Shown: positions 33,214-42,469, counted from the stretch's first letter. The stretch is 64,000 nucleotides of DNA from Candidatus Limnocylindrales bacterium (GCA_035559535.1 DATMBG010000035.1:30581-94580); one strand, 5' to 3'. A program made the numbers and translations. The notes: a model not told the origin generated them from the letters alone.

Positions 33214-34491
33214 TTACAACCCCTCGAACTTCCTTAACACCAGGGCAGAATTTTTCGATCCGAATCCGATACAGTTACAAACCGAAGTTCGAATCTCGGC
33301 TTTTCTTCCAACGTTGGGAACATAGTCCAGATCACATTCCGAATCGGGGTTTTCATAATTTATGGTAGGGTGAATAAAATGATTCACCATACTCAACAGC
33401 GTTGCCACGACCCCGGCCGCACCTGAAGCCCCTTGAGGATGGCCGATCATGGATTTCAGGGCGCTGGTAGGAATCGTATAGGCACGGGGACCGAAACATA
33501 ACTTAATGGCTTTCGTTTCAATTCGATCATTTAATTCGGTTGCCGTCCCATGAAGACTGATATAATCGACTTCTTCCTTTGCCACACCTCCATCTTTTAA
33601 AGCCAGCTCTATAGCTCTGGAAGATTCTTCCCCTGAAGGCATGATCTGAAGTCGATGATAGGCATCACAGGTAGAGCCATAGCCCACAATTTCGCCATAA
33701 ATAAAGGCCCCCCGTTCAAAAGCGTGTTGGAGTTCTTCCAGCACTAAAATCCAGGCCCCCTCTGCTAAAACAAATCCATCCCGATCTTTGTTAAAGGGAC
33801 GGGATCCCCGGGTTGGCTCCAGGTTCCATTTTGTGGGTACAGCCCCCATTCTGCAAAATCCGGCCATCATGCCGGGGGTAATACAGGCTTCTGCACCTCC
33901 TGAAAGTAATAGGGTAGACCGACCATGGCGAATCTGGTCAAAGGCATATCCGATGGCATCGGTAGAGCTGGTACAACCATTGGAAAGAACATGGCTGGGA
34001 CCTCTCAGTCCAAATGCAATGGAAATCTCACTGGAGAGCATCCCTGCTAAAGAGGCTGAAATAGCATAAGGGCTGACCTTTTTTCGGCCTTCCTGAAAAA
34101 AAATTCGATACTGATCCTCACCATAACAGATACCCCCCGCGCCGGTTCCAACAATAACTCCCACCCCATGTCTTTCTTCATCTGACAAACTTTCCAGATT
34201 CAGTTTGGCATCTCTCTGGGCTTCATCGGCAGCGGCCAGAGCCATTCGAGCAAGTCGGTGCAGAAAGTTTTTTCGACTTTTCCCTACAGGAGGGTCAAAA
34301 TCAAAATCTGGGACCTCTCCAGCAATCTGACAGGGAAGATCTGAAGCATCAAATAAGGAAATATTTTTAACCCCACTAACGCCATCTCGGATAGCCTGCC
34401 AAAATTTCTCTTTTCCAATCCCATTAGGGCTTATGACACCGATACCCGTAACAACAACCCGTCTCTCCCCCGTTGAGTTTGTAAAAAACAT
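33214..34491 (-). CDS. Beta-ketoacyl-ACP synthase (KAS I/II fold) with PKS-like active-site motifs
   Basis: A 425-aa thiolase-fold condensing enzyme. RRVVVTGIGVISPNG opens it; the active-site cysteine is C173 in SNGCTSSTDAIGYA, the histidines are H314 in SLHGTATELNDRIETKA and H351 in MIGHPQGASGAAG. Ordinary FabF has xACAxG at the cysteine and HGTSTPxGD at the first histidine; the GCTSS and HGTATxxND forms occur in aromatic-polyketide-type KS-alpha and related specialised synthases. No ACP, ketoreductase or chain-length factor lies beside it, so the product is unknown. It is convergent with glpX (21-bp gap). Not the fabH-linked housekeeping gene. Confidence 0.85.
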   Translation of the reverse strand: MFFTNSTGERRVVVTGIGVISPNGIGKEKFWQAIRDGVSGVKNISLFDASDLPCQIAGEVPDFDFDPPVGKSRKNFLHRLARMALAAADEAQRDAKLNLESLSDEERHGVGVIVGTGAGGICYGEDQYRIFFQEGRKKVSPYAISASLAGMLSSEISIAFGLRGPSHVLSNGCTSSTDAIGYAFDQIRHGRSTLLLSGGAEACITPGMMAGFCRMGAVPTKWNLEPTRGSRPFNKDRDGFVLAEGAWILVLEELQHAFERGAFIYGEIVGYGSTCDAYHRLQIMPSGEESSRAIELALKDGGVAKEEVDYISLHGTATELNDRIETKAIKLCFGPRAYTIPTSALKSMIGHPQGASGAAGVVATLLSMVNHFIHPTINYENPDSECDLDYVPNVGRKAEIRTSVCNCIGFGSKNSALVLRKFEGL

Positions 34492-34925
34492 AACCGCTGT
34501 TTATCGTCCGTTTGACTATTGTCGGTTGTCTATACCTGTTTTATTTTTATACATAACTTTTGAAAGTTCAAAACTTCTCAAAAATTTTAAGCTTGTAAAA
34601 AATTTAACCGCAAAGCACGCATAGAAAGCATAACACAGGAAGAACTAAAATTCCAGTTTTTCTTTATGCCTCTTAGGTACCTTGCGGTTATGTTCTCAAA
34701 ATATTTAAACAAACGACAACCTACCACAGACAACGGGCAACGAACAACGGACAATCAACCATCTTAACTTCTAAGCTATCCTTTTGCAGTTCTTAACTCC
34801 TTATCCACAGAGGACTGAGGGGGTATGGAAGTATGAGAGAAGTTACCTCCCTACCCCCATACCTCCCTCGGTCCTCCGTGGATAAACAACATCAACAACC
34901 TACAAAAAATGCAAAAGTAGAGCTT
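34492..34925. repeat. Repeat-rich intergenic region
   Basis: No gene. Contents: AACCGCAA (34606-34613) and TTGCGGTT (34682-34689) as arms of a degenerate inverted repeat; a perfect period-7 run of CAACGGG/CAACGAA units at 34731-34758; and a long hairpin at 34801-34885 whose arms start TTATCCACAGAGGAC and end GTCCTCCGTGGATAA with GTATGG/CCATAC units at the tip. Confidence 0.8.
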
Positions 34926-35891
34926 CTAGTATCTCTGGTAATCTACCCGGTTTTTATTTAAAGCACTTAACGGAACCACCTTAGATTCCAATCTTACCGG
35001 AAACCTCTGTTGACTTAAACGTTCTACAAGCCGGTCTGCTTCTTCTTTATTCACATAAGCACCGACCTGAATGGTATAATAATCCCTATCCCTGGCTTTA
35101 GTAACCATATAATCCGAAAGACCTGCATTTCGAGCAATATAAGGAGCTACCGACCTAGCTTCCTCTTCAGTTCTAAAATACCCTATGGCCACCACATTTA
35201 AACGAAGCATTTCTCGGGAAGAAGAGGTCATACTTCCACTGGAGGTCCGTTTACGATAAATCGAGGGAGATTCTTCCTCCGAAACATATGTTTCAGATCT
35301 TTTACGGGAACCGGTTGTGGTTTCCTGGGTACGATCTTTTCGGCCGGATGAGGTACTCTCTTCTGCCCGCTCTTTCCGTCCAGATTCAGTTTTTTCCTTT
35401 TTCCCTGACTCAGAGGCTTTTGCAAAAGAAGATGTGGAGGAAGTCCCTGGAGTGGATTCAGCAGAATGTTTTGAACTTTCCGCTACATGACCGGACCCTG
35501 TAGTACTCGGGGTTTCTCTCTCTACAGAGGGTTTTGTTGTTTCTTTTGTACCTTCAGAGGACATCCCGGAAACGCCGCTCGAAGTCGTTTCAGTACTTCG
35601 AGGTGGAGTAACCGACCTGCTGGTTGCACTCGTTGAGGAACCAGAAGATTCAGAAGGTTTTTCTGCCGTCGTGGATCTGCCGACTTCGGTGGATTTGTTT
35701 GCTTCTAGCGTAGCAGGAGAAGTAGACTCTGGAGGAAGCGAAGAGGAGGACTTAGAAGCATCTGGATGCGAGGGTGAAGAAAAAGGAATCTCATTCAGAG
35801 GCTCTTCTTTTGTAAAATACGATACCCCATAAAAAGCTAAAAATCCCAATACCAATACCAGGACGAAGGTTATTAAAAGTCGTCTTATCAT
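34926..35891 (-). CDS. SPOR-domain membrane protein with Ser/Thr-rich linker
   Basis: A 321-aa type II membrane protein: short cytoplasmic start, membrane segment at about 5-26 (LLITFVLVLVLGFLAFYGVS), then ~170 residues of Ser/Thr/Glu/Pro-rich low complexity, then a SPOR domain at about 235-310. SPOR domains bind glycan strands stripped of side peptides, directing proteins to the division septum (family knowledge). The core shows VVAIGYFRTEEEARSVAPYI and YYTIQVGAYVNKEEADRLVERL, two SPOR-like halves. No enzymatic domain. Resembles DamX/DedD in layout, but linker is longer and repetitive. Confidence 0.82.
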   Translation of the reverse strand: MIRRLLITFVLVLVLGFLAFYGVSYFTKEEPLNEIPFSSPSHPDASKSSSSLPPESTSPATLEANKSTEVGRSTTAEKPSESSGSSTSATSRSVTPPRSTETTSSGVSGMSSEGTKETTKPSVERETPSTTGSGHVAESSKHSAESTPGTSSTSSFAKASESGKKEKTESGRKERAEESTSSGRKDRTQETTTGSRKRSETYVSEEESPSIYRKRTSSGSMTSSSREMLRLNVVAIGYFRTEEEARSVAPYIARNAGLSDYMVTKARDRDYYTIQVGAYVNKEEADRLVERLSQQRFPVRLESKVVPLSALNKNRVDYQRY

Positions 35892-36019
35892 GATTAGATC
35901 TCCCGAAATCTATAAAATTGTAAGTGTTCACGCCGATGCTTTCCCCTCATTATATGGAAACATCAGCCTCATTGCTCTCCGGTTGGCCTACCCTGCCTTA
36001 GCAATTTTATAGTAAGGAT

Positions 36020-36805
36020 TTATCTCCCTGTCAACTCTTTTTTTGTCCAACTTATATCCTGGGAGGGTTTTTCACAGGGAAGAACCAACAGGAAAGTACT
36101 TCCCTTCCCACGTTTAGAATGGGCCGTAATCTTTCCCCCATGGGCTTCAATAATAACTTTTGCGGCAGGCAGACCAAGACCGATTCCCGAATATTCCCGG
36201 GTAGAAGACATATCCACCTGAGTAAAAGGGTTAAAGATTTCTTCTAGCTTATCTTCAGAAATGCCATTTCCTGTATCGGATATGGCGATCCCTATAAACC
36301 GGGCATGGGGTCTGGTTAAAGTGATTCGGATGAAACCATAAGGTTTGTTAAATTTAATAGAATTATCTAAAAGGTTCATCAAAGCTACAGAAAGCTTAGA
36401 AGGATCTGCCCAGATAGGGGGAAAGTTGGGGGGTATCCTGAGAACTGTGGTAAGGCTTTTTTTTTGAAGTCCTTCTCTAAGTTGAGAGAGGGCCTGGGTA
36501 ATCAAATCCTGAACAACCACCTGCCCATAATCCAGATCGAGCTTTTTATTTTTTCCCTGACCCAAAGTCAAAAGATTTATAACCAATCTTTCCAACCGGA
36601 TTACGGCGTCTTTCATGGCGTGAAGTCCTTCTCTACATCTAGGATGAGAACTATCAAAACGCCGGGTCATAAACATTTCTATATAAGCCTTCAGGACAGA
36701 AATCGGAGTAGAAAATTCGTGGGTGATGACATCCAGAAGATTCGATTTGATCTGTTCGATTTCCTTGAGCTTTTCGCTCACCTCTAACATCGGGGCTTTA
36801 GCCAT
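36020..36805 (-). CDS. Sensor-less histidine kinase (HisKA + HATPase_c)
   Basis: A 261-aa soluble kinase. The H-box KSNLLDVITHEFSTPISVLKAYIEMF has the phospho-accepting histidine at about residue 29; the N-box is SVALMNLLDNSIKFN, G1 is ISDTGNGISEDKL, F-box FNPFTQVD, G2 GIGLGLPAAKVIIEAHGGKI. There is no sensor domain or membrane segment; only ~20 residues precede the H-box. Thus it either senses through a partner or is a truncated gene; the ATG and continuous frame suggest it is intact. No response regulator lies beside it. Confidence 0.88.
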   Translation of the reverse strand: MAKAPMLEVSEKLKEIEQIKSNLLDVITHEFSTPISVLKAYIEMFMTRRFDSSHPRCREGLHAMKDAVIRLERLVINLLTLGQGKNKKLDLDYGQVVVQDLITQALSQLREGLQKKSLTTVLRIPPNFPPIWADPSKLSVALMNLLDNSIKFNKPYGFIRITLTRPHARFIGIAISDTGNGISEDKLEEIFNPFTQVDMSSTREYSGIGLGLPAAKVIIEAHGGKITAHSKRGKGSTFLLVLPCEKPSQDISWTKKELTGR

Positions 36806-36941
36806 GGCTTACTCAATATTCCTTATCTTTATCTTTGAAACCAGACCCCATATGGGAATAACTTCAGTTTAGAAATATCTTAATCTTAAGTCAAGGATAA
36901 AGATCATTCCCTCTCAAATCCGGACTTACCATAGAAAATTA

Positions 36942-36970
36942 TTGACGCATCTCATTTTCTCATGTAAATT
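36942..36970 (+). promoter_or_regulatory. Probable promoter of the lepB gene group
   Basis: TTGACG (36942-36947), 17 bases, TAAATT (36965-36970), 111 bp upstream of lepB. Confidence 0.65.
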
Positions 36971-37080
36971 AGCTCTTCAGAAGTTTTGCTTAAAAGAAGT
37001 TTTATCGGACAGGTTTCAAGGAAATAAAAGCTTAAAAGTCTTTGTCTTTTGAACGGTCATAAACAAGGAGAAAATGTAGT

Positions 37081-37818
37081 ATGTCTCAGCAGGAAGATAA
37101 TCCAAATGTGATTCAAACCTCAGAACAGGAACCTCAGAGGATTTTTTACAAGAAAAAATCCCTCCTACGGGAATATGCGGAAGCGTTTCTTATTGCTTTT
37201 ATATTGGCCATTGTCATCAAGTCGTTCTTAATTCAAGCCTTTAAAATTCCTTCCAGTTCCATGGAGCAGACCCTCCTGGTTGGAGATCATCTCCTGGTCA
37301 ATAAATTTATCTATAAGTTTAAAGACCCCCGCCCCGGAGACATCATTGTTTTTAAGTTCCCGGATGACCCAAAACGAGACTTTATTAAACGGATTATAGG
37401 AACCCCTGGGGATACCGTTGAAGTAAAAGATAAAAAAGTTTATGTCAATGATAAGGAACTCGTGGAACCTTATGCAATCCATGAAGATTCGGAAATACTT
37501 CCTAAAGATCGTTCGGTTCGGGATAATTTTGGCCCGGTAACCGTTCCAAAAGATTCTTACTTTGTTATGGGCGATAACCGGGATCGAAGTTGGGATAGTC
37601 GGTTTTGGAATAATACCTTTGTTAAGAGAGAAGCCATTGTTGGAAAAGCCTTCCTTATTTACTGGTCCTGGAAATCTGATAAAGAAGCCCCCTCATTAAA
37701 TAATGAGGATGCCGGTTTCATGGAGCGGGTAAAGTTTTATTTGAAACTGACCGGGTATAATATCGTACATCTGAAAGATCGGGTTAGATGGGAACGCCTG
37801 GGTAAAATTCTGGTTTGA
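37081..37818 (+). CDS. lepB: Signal peptidase I
   Basis: Removes signal peptides from exported proteins on the outer face of the inner membrane. One N-terminal membrane anchor (about 33-52) precedes IPSSSMEQTLLVGDHLLV with the catalytic serine S60, then the general-base lysine K103 in RDFIKRIIGTPGD and the box GDNRDRSWDSRFW. 245 aa. Followed after 17 bp by a flippase-like gene. Confidence 0.96.
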   Translation: MSQQEDNPNVIQTSEQEPQRIFYKKKSLLREYAEAFLIAFILAIVIKSFLIQAFKIPSSSMEQTLLVGDHLLVNKFIYKFKDPRPGDIIVFKFPDDPKRDFIKRIIGTPGDTVEVKDKKVYVNDKELVEPYAIHEDSEILPKDRSVRDNFGPVTVPKDSYFVMGDNRDRSWDSRFWNNTFVKREAIVGKAFLIYWSWKSDKEAPSLNNEDAGFMERVKFYLKLTGYNIVHLKDRVRWERLGKILV

Positions 37819-37841
37819 TGTATGAAATTTGATGTATGAAA
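37814..37841 (+). repeat. Perfect 14-bp tandem duplication at the lepB/flippase junction
   Basis: TTTGATGTATGAAA occurs twice head to tail (37814-37827, 37828-37841). The first copy contains the lepB stop, the second the start codon of the next gene, so the start ATG is present twice; only the second is in frame. Confidence 0.9.
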
Positions 37842-38855
37842 CTTAAATTCTGGATTGGTATAGTCATCAGTGTTATCTGTCTTTATCTGGTTTTTAAAGG
37901 GATTGAAGTTCATAAGCTTCTGGAGGTTTTAAAGTCTGCGAATTATATCTATCTGGCCCTGGCCACTCTGATCAATTTCTCCTCGTTCTGGATGCGCGCG
38001 GAACGCTGGAAGTATCTCTTAGAACCCATTAAAAAAATTCGTTCAGCGCATCTTTTCCCGGTTACAGTGATAGGATTCATGGCAACGAACATACTTCCTG
38101 CTCGAGCCGGAGAGTTTGTGAAGGCCTATATGGTCGGGAAGAAGGAAAACATCAGTGCCACCGCTTCTTTTGCAACCATCGTGTTAGAGAGGGTTTTAGA
38201 TTCCCTGATTATCCTGGCCCTTTTTGGGTTAGTCCTTTTCTGGATCGATTTCAAGGATAAATCTCCTGGAACTCCAGATCCTTCTATCAACATCTCCGGG
38301 ATCTCCCCGGCCGTGCTTAAGACCACCGGCATACTGTTCGCACTGGGGCTTGCAGCGGTCTTTATCTTCTTACTTTTACTTAAAATGTATCCAACCCCGG
38401 CCATAACCCTCACCGGCAAAATTTTATTTCCCCTCCCTAAACGGATCAGAGAGCAGGTGGCTGGGGTTTTAGAATCTTTCAGTTCGGGATTGAAGGTCCT
38501 GGGAAAAGGAAGCTCCCTTTTGCCTCTTCTATTCTGGTCTCTCTGTGTATGGGTTACCTGTGCCGGGAGTATTTGGGTAACTTTGCTTGCCTTTGATTTA
38601 CATCTTCCTTTTTTTGCTTCGGCTTTTATTCTTGTTCTGATTGCCTTTGCAGTTGCTCTACCCTCTTCACCCGGTTTTATAGGCCCTTTTCACGCAGCCA
38701 CCTCAGCAGGGTTGATGTTCTTTTACGTAGATAAAAGTACGGCAACGGGTATTTCCCTGATTCTGCACCTGATCATGGTAGGGCCGGTAACCCTGGCTGG
38801 GCTTTTCTACCTATGGGTAGAGAATCTTTCGTTTTCAGAAATAAAGCAGTTATGA
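37836..38855 (+). CDS. Lysylphosphatidylglycerol synthase TM-region / UPF0104 flippase-like membrane protein
   Basis: A 339-aa membrane protein with about eight helices. WMRAERWKYLLEPIKK, LFPVTVIGFMATNILPARAGEFVKAYMVGKKENIS and ATIVLERVLDSLIIL are the conserved UPF0104/AglD-like motifs, and ALPSSPGFIGPFHAATSAGL lies towards the end. These proteins are the transmembrane half of MprF or stand-alone glycolipid/phospholipid transporters; substrates are mostly unknown. No Shine-Dalgarno is seen ahead of the ATG, which lies in a 14-bp tandem duplication, so translation may couple to lepB. Overlaps the next gene by 4 bp. Confidence 0.85.
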   Translation: MKLKFWIGIVISVICLYLVFKGIEVHKLLEVLKSANYIYLALATLINFSSFWMRAERWKYLLEPIKKIRSAHLFPVTVIGFMATNILPARAGEFVKAYMVGKKENISATASFATIVLERVLDSLIILALFGLVLFWIDFKDKSPGTPDPSINISGISPAVLKTTGILFALGLAAVFIFLLLLKMYPTPAITLTGKILFPLPKRIREQVAGVLESFSSGLKVLGKGSSLLPLLFWSLCVWVTCAGSIWVTLLAFDLHLPFFASAFILVLIAFAVALPSSPGFIGPFHAATSAGLMFFYVDKSTATGISLILHLIMVGPVTLAGLFYLWVENLSFSEIKQL

Positions 38856-39316
38856 AATTCATCACCGATTGCATGCTGGGAACCCTGGCCAAATGGCTTC
38901 GAATTCTAGGATACGATACCCTTTATTATCGATTCATCGAGGATACCACCTTAATCCAGAAGGCGTTGCGCACACAACGTACCTTACTCACTCGGGATGA
39001 GGAGGTTTTTCAAAAATTTAAAAGCCCAGATAAACTCCTTATCCGAAGTGACAATGTGATGAGCCAGTTGAAGCAGGTAATCGAAGAAAAAAAGCTAGAG
39101 GTGGGAAGCCATCTTTTCACCCGATGTGTTCTCTGTAATACCCGGTTAATTCGGGTAGATAAGGAGGAGGTCCGACATCTTGTGCCTGAATATGTTTTTA
39201 AAACCCAGCAGGAGTTCTCTATCTGTAATCACTGTAAGAAAATTTACTGGAAAGGAACCCACCGAACCAGGATGATGGAGAAGCTTAAAAATTTAGAAGA
39301 ATCTTTAAAACTATGA
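38852..39316 (+). CDS. Mut7-C RNase-domain protein (DUF82) with zinc ribbon
   Basis: A 154-aa protein: KFITDCMLGTLAKWLRILGYDTLYY is the PIN-like Mut7-C start with its aspartate, LLTRDEEVFQKF the second acidic motif, and CVLCNTRLI with CNHCKKIYWKGTH the C-terminal four-cysteine zinc ribbon. The ATG at 38852 overlaps the stop of the flippase-like gene (ATGA) and is the family start; an in-frame upstream extension to 38813 is rejected. Predicted ribonuclease; its substrate in bacteria is not known. Overlaps the inositol-phosphatase-family gene by 4 bp. Confidence 0.9.
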   Translation: MKFITDCMLGTLAKWLRILGYDTLYYRFIEDTTLIQKALRTQRTLLTRDEEVFQKFKSPDKLLIRSDNVMSQLKQVIEEKKLEVGSHLFTRCVLCNTRLIRVDKEEVRHLVPEYVFKTQQEFSICNHCKKIYWKGTHRTRMMEKLKNLEESLKL

Positions 39317-40089
39317 TCCAGATAGCTATCGAAGCGGCCTTGAAAGCAGGCAAAATTTTAAAAGATCACCTAGGTCAAATCGAAGAGATCAACCATAAAG
39401 GGGAAATTGATCTGGTTACCAACGTAGACCGATTATCGGAACGGTCTATTGTAGAAACGATAAAAGCTCATTATCCCCATCATCAAATCCTCGCGGAAGA
39501 GGGTGAAAATAACTCGGAAACAACCTCCGAGTATAAGTGGCTTATTGACCCTTTAGACGGAACGACCAACTATATCCATGGCCTGCCCTATTTTTGTGTC
39601 TCGATAGCCCTTGAAAAGGAAGGTGAACTCATCTTAGGAGTTGTCTATGATCCGGTCCATGAAGAGCTATTTACCGCAGAAAAGGGTCAGGGAGCTTTTT
39701 TGAACCATAAACGAATCACTGTTTCTAAAGTTGAAAAGCTCGAGAAAAGTTTACTGGTCACAGGGTTTCCTCCCAGTATCTGGCAGGATCAGGGTAAGAG
39801 TTTTGAGCACTTTAAAAACTTTACAGTTCGTTGTCAGGGTGTACGACGACTCGGATCTGCCGCGATCGATCTTTGTTATGTAGCAGCCGGAAGATTGGAA
39901 GCTTTCTGGGAACGGGGGCTAAAACCCTGGGACATGGGAGCCGGGGCTGTCCTGGTAAGGGAAGCAGGGGGATGTGTAACCGATTTTCAGGGACGAGATT
40001 TTGATGTTTATCAGACTGAAATTTTAGCCAGCAATGGAAGAATACATAAGGCCATGCAAGAAGTGCTTCAACTTGCCGGGGAGAGATAA
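39313..40089 (+). CDS. Inositol-monophosphatase family protein (SuhB-like)
   Basis: A 258-aa Mg2+-dependent, lithium-sensitive phosphatase family member. The metal-binding set is LAEEGENNSET, WLIDPLDGTTNYIHGLPYFCVSIAL and KPWDMGAGAVLVREAGGCVTDF, all intact. Substrates in the family include inositol phosphates, 3'-phosphoadenosine phosphate and fructose bisphosphate; SuhB also acts with the transcription machinery. Last gene of a tightly overlapping group beginning with lepB; the overlaps indicate a single transcript. Confidence 0.9.
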   Translation: MIQIAIEAALKAGKILKDHLGQIEEINHKGEIDLVTNVDRLSERSIVETIKAHYPHHQILAEEGENNSETTSEYKWLIDPLDGTTNYIHGLPYFCVSIALEKEGELILGVVYDPVHEELFTAEKGQGAFLNHKRITVSKVEKLEKSLLVTGFPPSIWQDQGKSFEHFKNFTVRCQGVRRLGSAAIDLCYVAAGRLEAFWERGLKPWDMGAGAVLVREAGGCVTDFQGRDFDVYQTEILASNGRIHKAMQEVLQLAGER

Positions 40090-40534
40090 TTCAGGTTAAT
40101 AGAAGTGGCTATCTTCTCCCCTCAGCTATTTCTTGTAATATTCGGTTCAGAAGGCGCCCTTCCCTTTGTCTGCTCCTTCCTTGCTTGCTTTCAAAAGACC
40201 AAATCCCTTCCTTAACTCCATGGGTATGGTCAAAAATAATCTGGTTGACCTACTAACCATTTTAAACCCCATCCTCCCAAATCGAAAAATGAGGAAAGAT
40301 AAAAATCCCCCCTTGAGGGGGGACTCGGGGGGTGTTCCCCTCCAGGGGGGAACAGGGAGTGTTTGAGCCCAGGATCTAATCCTTAACTGGATACCTAGGG
40401 GGTTATGGCCAGATCTGATGCCTGCAAGATGGGTTAACCGAATGTGGCAAGGATTGTGCTCTAAACCTCAAACAGGACCGTAAATGTTTCAGAAGAGAAC
40501 ATACATGAGATCCCCCCAGGATTGAAAGAGATCT
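40090..40534. other. 445-bp intergenic region with a G/C-rich inverted repeat
   Basis: No supported gene; a 66-codon frame at 40166-40366 has no family features and translates the repeat. The repeat at about 40307-40362 is CCCCCCTTGAGG-like followed by GGGTGTTCCCC and CCAGGGGGGAAC, a widely seen bacterial intergenic palindrome type. The rest shows nothing definite. Confidence 0.55.
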
Positions 40535-42469
40535 ATGCAAAAAACAGAGAAAAACGATCAGAGTGCTCAAATCCTTTTGGTAGATGATAATGTCGATATG
40601 TTAGAGGCCATGGCCTGCTTGTTGAGGTTAGAGGGCTATGAGGTTATAGAGGCAACGACAGGTCAGGAAGGCTTACAATTGGCTAAGGCTAAAAAGCCGG
40701 ATGTGGTTTTATCAGATGTTGTACTTCCCGATATAGATGGTATGGAAGTATGCAGGCGTATTAAGGAAGATCCGGAATTAGCAGACATTTATGTGGCGTT
40801 AATTTCAGGAGTAAAAACGGCTCCGAAGGATCGAATACAGGGGTTTGATGGGGGAGCAGATGGATATCTTATACGACCTATTCAGAATCGAGAGCTGGTA
40901 GCCCAGGTAAAGGCAATGGTCCGCGTCAAGAAAGCGGAAGAGGCTCTACGAAAGAGTGAACAACGTTTTCAGCTTGTGGCACGGGCAACCAATGATGCAG
41001 TGTGGGACTGGAACTTAGAAACCAATACTCTATGGTGGAACGAAGGAATCAAGGAACTCTTTTACTACCCTTTAGAGGAGGTTAAACCGGATATTACCTG
41101 GTGGTATGAACACATCCACCAGGAGGATCAGACGCGGGTGATTTCAGGGATCCAGAAAGCTATTCAGGAGAATAAAAGATATTGGTCCGATGAGTACCGT
41201 TATCGTCGGGCGGATGGTTCTTATGCTTATGTCTTCGATCGGGGTTATATTATTTCGGATCATCATGGGAAACCGGTACGTATGGTTGGCTCCATGATGG
41301 ATATTACCGTTCGTAAACAGATGGAAACGGCGCTGCGAGAAAGTGAAGAGCGATTCCGGGCTACCTTTGAGCAGGCCGCCGTTGGGATTGCCCACATAGC
41401 CATAGATGGTCGATGGCTACTCGTCAATCAAAAACTCTGTGAGATCGTAGGGTACACCCGTGAAGAGTTGATGGAGAGAACTTTTCAAGATATTACCCAT
41501 CCGGACGATCTGGCTGCCGATTTCAGATATATCCAACAGGTCTTGGCTAATGAGATTCCTACTTTCTCCATGGAGAAGCGCTATCTGCGCAGGGACGGTT
41601 CCCAGGTCTGGATCAATCTGACCGTGTCCCTGGTACGGAAACCCTCAGGAGATCCGGCGTATTTTATTGCCGTCATTGAAGATATCACCTCACGTAAGCA
41701 GGCGGAAGATCAGATCCGCAGGCTTAATGAAGAACTCGAGCAACGTGTTCTTGCGCGCACGGCCGAGCTTCAAGCAACCATTAAAGAACTTGAAGCTTTT
41801 TCCTATTCGGTCTCCCATGATCTCCGTGCTCCTCTAAGGGCCATCCACGGCTTCTCCCGTATTCTACTGGAAGATTATGCTCCTCAGCTCTCTCCGGAGA
41901 TTCAAGAATACTTACAGTGGATAAGCCATAATGCCAGGCAGATGAGCCACCTCATAGATGATTTATTGACTTTCTCGCGTTTAAGTCGTCAAGCGATCAA
42001 AAAGCAACCGGTCACAACAACGACCTTGATACATCAAGCGCTCACAGATTTGAACGAAGAACAAAAAGGGCGACATGTAGAGATTCGCATCGGAGACCTG
42101 CCTGATTGTCACGCTGACCCGGTCCTGCTTAAACAGGTGTTTGTTAACCTGCTTTCCAATGCCCTTAAATTTACACGCCGACAAGAGGTGGCCAGAATCG
42201 AAATCGGTTATCAGCCAGGAGACCCATCTGGTGAACAGATCTACTTCGTTAGAGATAATGGGGTGGGTTTTAATATGCAATATGCAGATAAACTCTTTGG
42301 GGTGTTTCAGCGGTTACACCCCGCTGACGAGTACGAAGGTACCGAAGTTGGATTGGCCATCGTTCGGCGAATCATCCATCGCCATGGAGGGCGAGTCTGG
42401 GCAGAAGGGGAAGTTAATAAAGGGGCCACCTTCTACTTTACACTTCCTCTCTGGGACAGAGGGACTTAG
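40535..42469 (+). CDS. Receiver-PAS-PAS-histidine kinase hybrid
   Basis: A 644-aa soluble sensor kinase with an N-terminal receiver. REC spans about 10-130 (ILLVDDNVDM, phospho-acceptor in VVLSDVVLPDIDG). Two PAS/PAC units follow at about 140-270 and 270-395 (NDAVWDWNLETNTLWWN and ATFEQAAVGIAHIAIDGRW, each ending MDITVRK or EDITSRK). Then a coiled stretch and HisKA with H428 in FSYSVSHDLRAPLRAIHGF, as in the phytochrome-type Cph1 kinases, and HATPase_c with VFVNLLSNALKF. The G2 box reads GTEVGLAIV where GTGIGLAIV is usual. It heads a plus-strand block with a Rcp1-like regulator and two c-di-GMP proteins. The last residues are translated from an 8-bp repeat. Confidence 0.92.
   Translation: MQKTEKNDQSAQILLVDDNVDMLEAMACLLRLEGYEVIEATTGQEGLQLAKAKKPDVVLSDVVLPDIDGMEVCRRIKEDPELADIYVALISGVKTAPKDRIQGFDGGADGYLIRPIQNRELVAQVKAMVRVKKAEEALRKSEQRFQLVARATNDAVWDWNLETNTLWWNEGIKELFYYPLEEVKPDITWWYEHIHQEDQTRVISGIQKAIQENKRYWSDEYRYRRADGSYAYVFDRGYIISDHHGKPVRMVGSMMDITVRKQMETALRESEERFRATFEQAAVGIAHIAIDGRWLLVNQKLCEIVGYTREELMERTFQDITHPDDLAADFRYIQQVLANEIPTFSMEKRYLRRDGSQVWINLTVSLVRKPSGDPAYFIAVIEDITSRKQAEDQIRRLNEELEQRVLARTAELQATIKELEAFSYSVSHDLRAPLRAIHGFSRILLEDYAPQLSPEIQEYLQWISHNARQMSHLIDDLLTFSRLSRQAIKKQPVTTTTLIHQALTDLNEEQKGRHVEIRIGDLPDCHADPVLLKQVFVNLLSNALKFTRRQEVARIEIGYQPGDPSGEQIYFVRDNGVGFNMQYADKLFGVFQRLHPADEYEGTEVGLAIVRRIIHRHGGRVWAEGEVNKGATFYFTLPLWDRGT

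Noticed and set aside
34801-34885. Replication origin: TTATCCACA (a DnaA-box match) at 34801 and an inverted near copy at 34877
   Set aside because: The two boxes are simply the ends of one long hairpin repeat; there is no box cluster, AT-rich unwinding region, dnaA or gidA nearby.
36020-36805. Pseudogene remnant of a longer sensor kinase
   Set aside because: All kinase boxes are intact and the start is clean; no sensor-domain coding remains are visible upstream, so it is listed as an intact short kinase.
40166-40366. 66-codon plus-strand gene
   Set aside because: Its second half translates a G/C-rich intergenic palindrome, there is no ribosome site and no family likeness.
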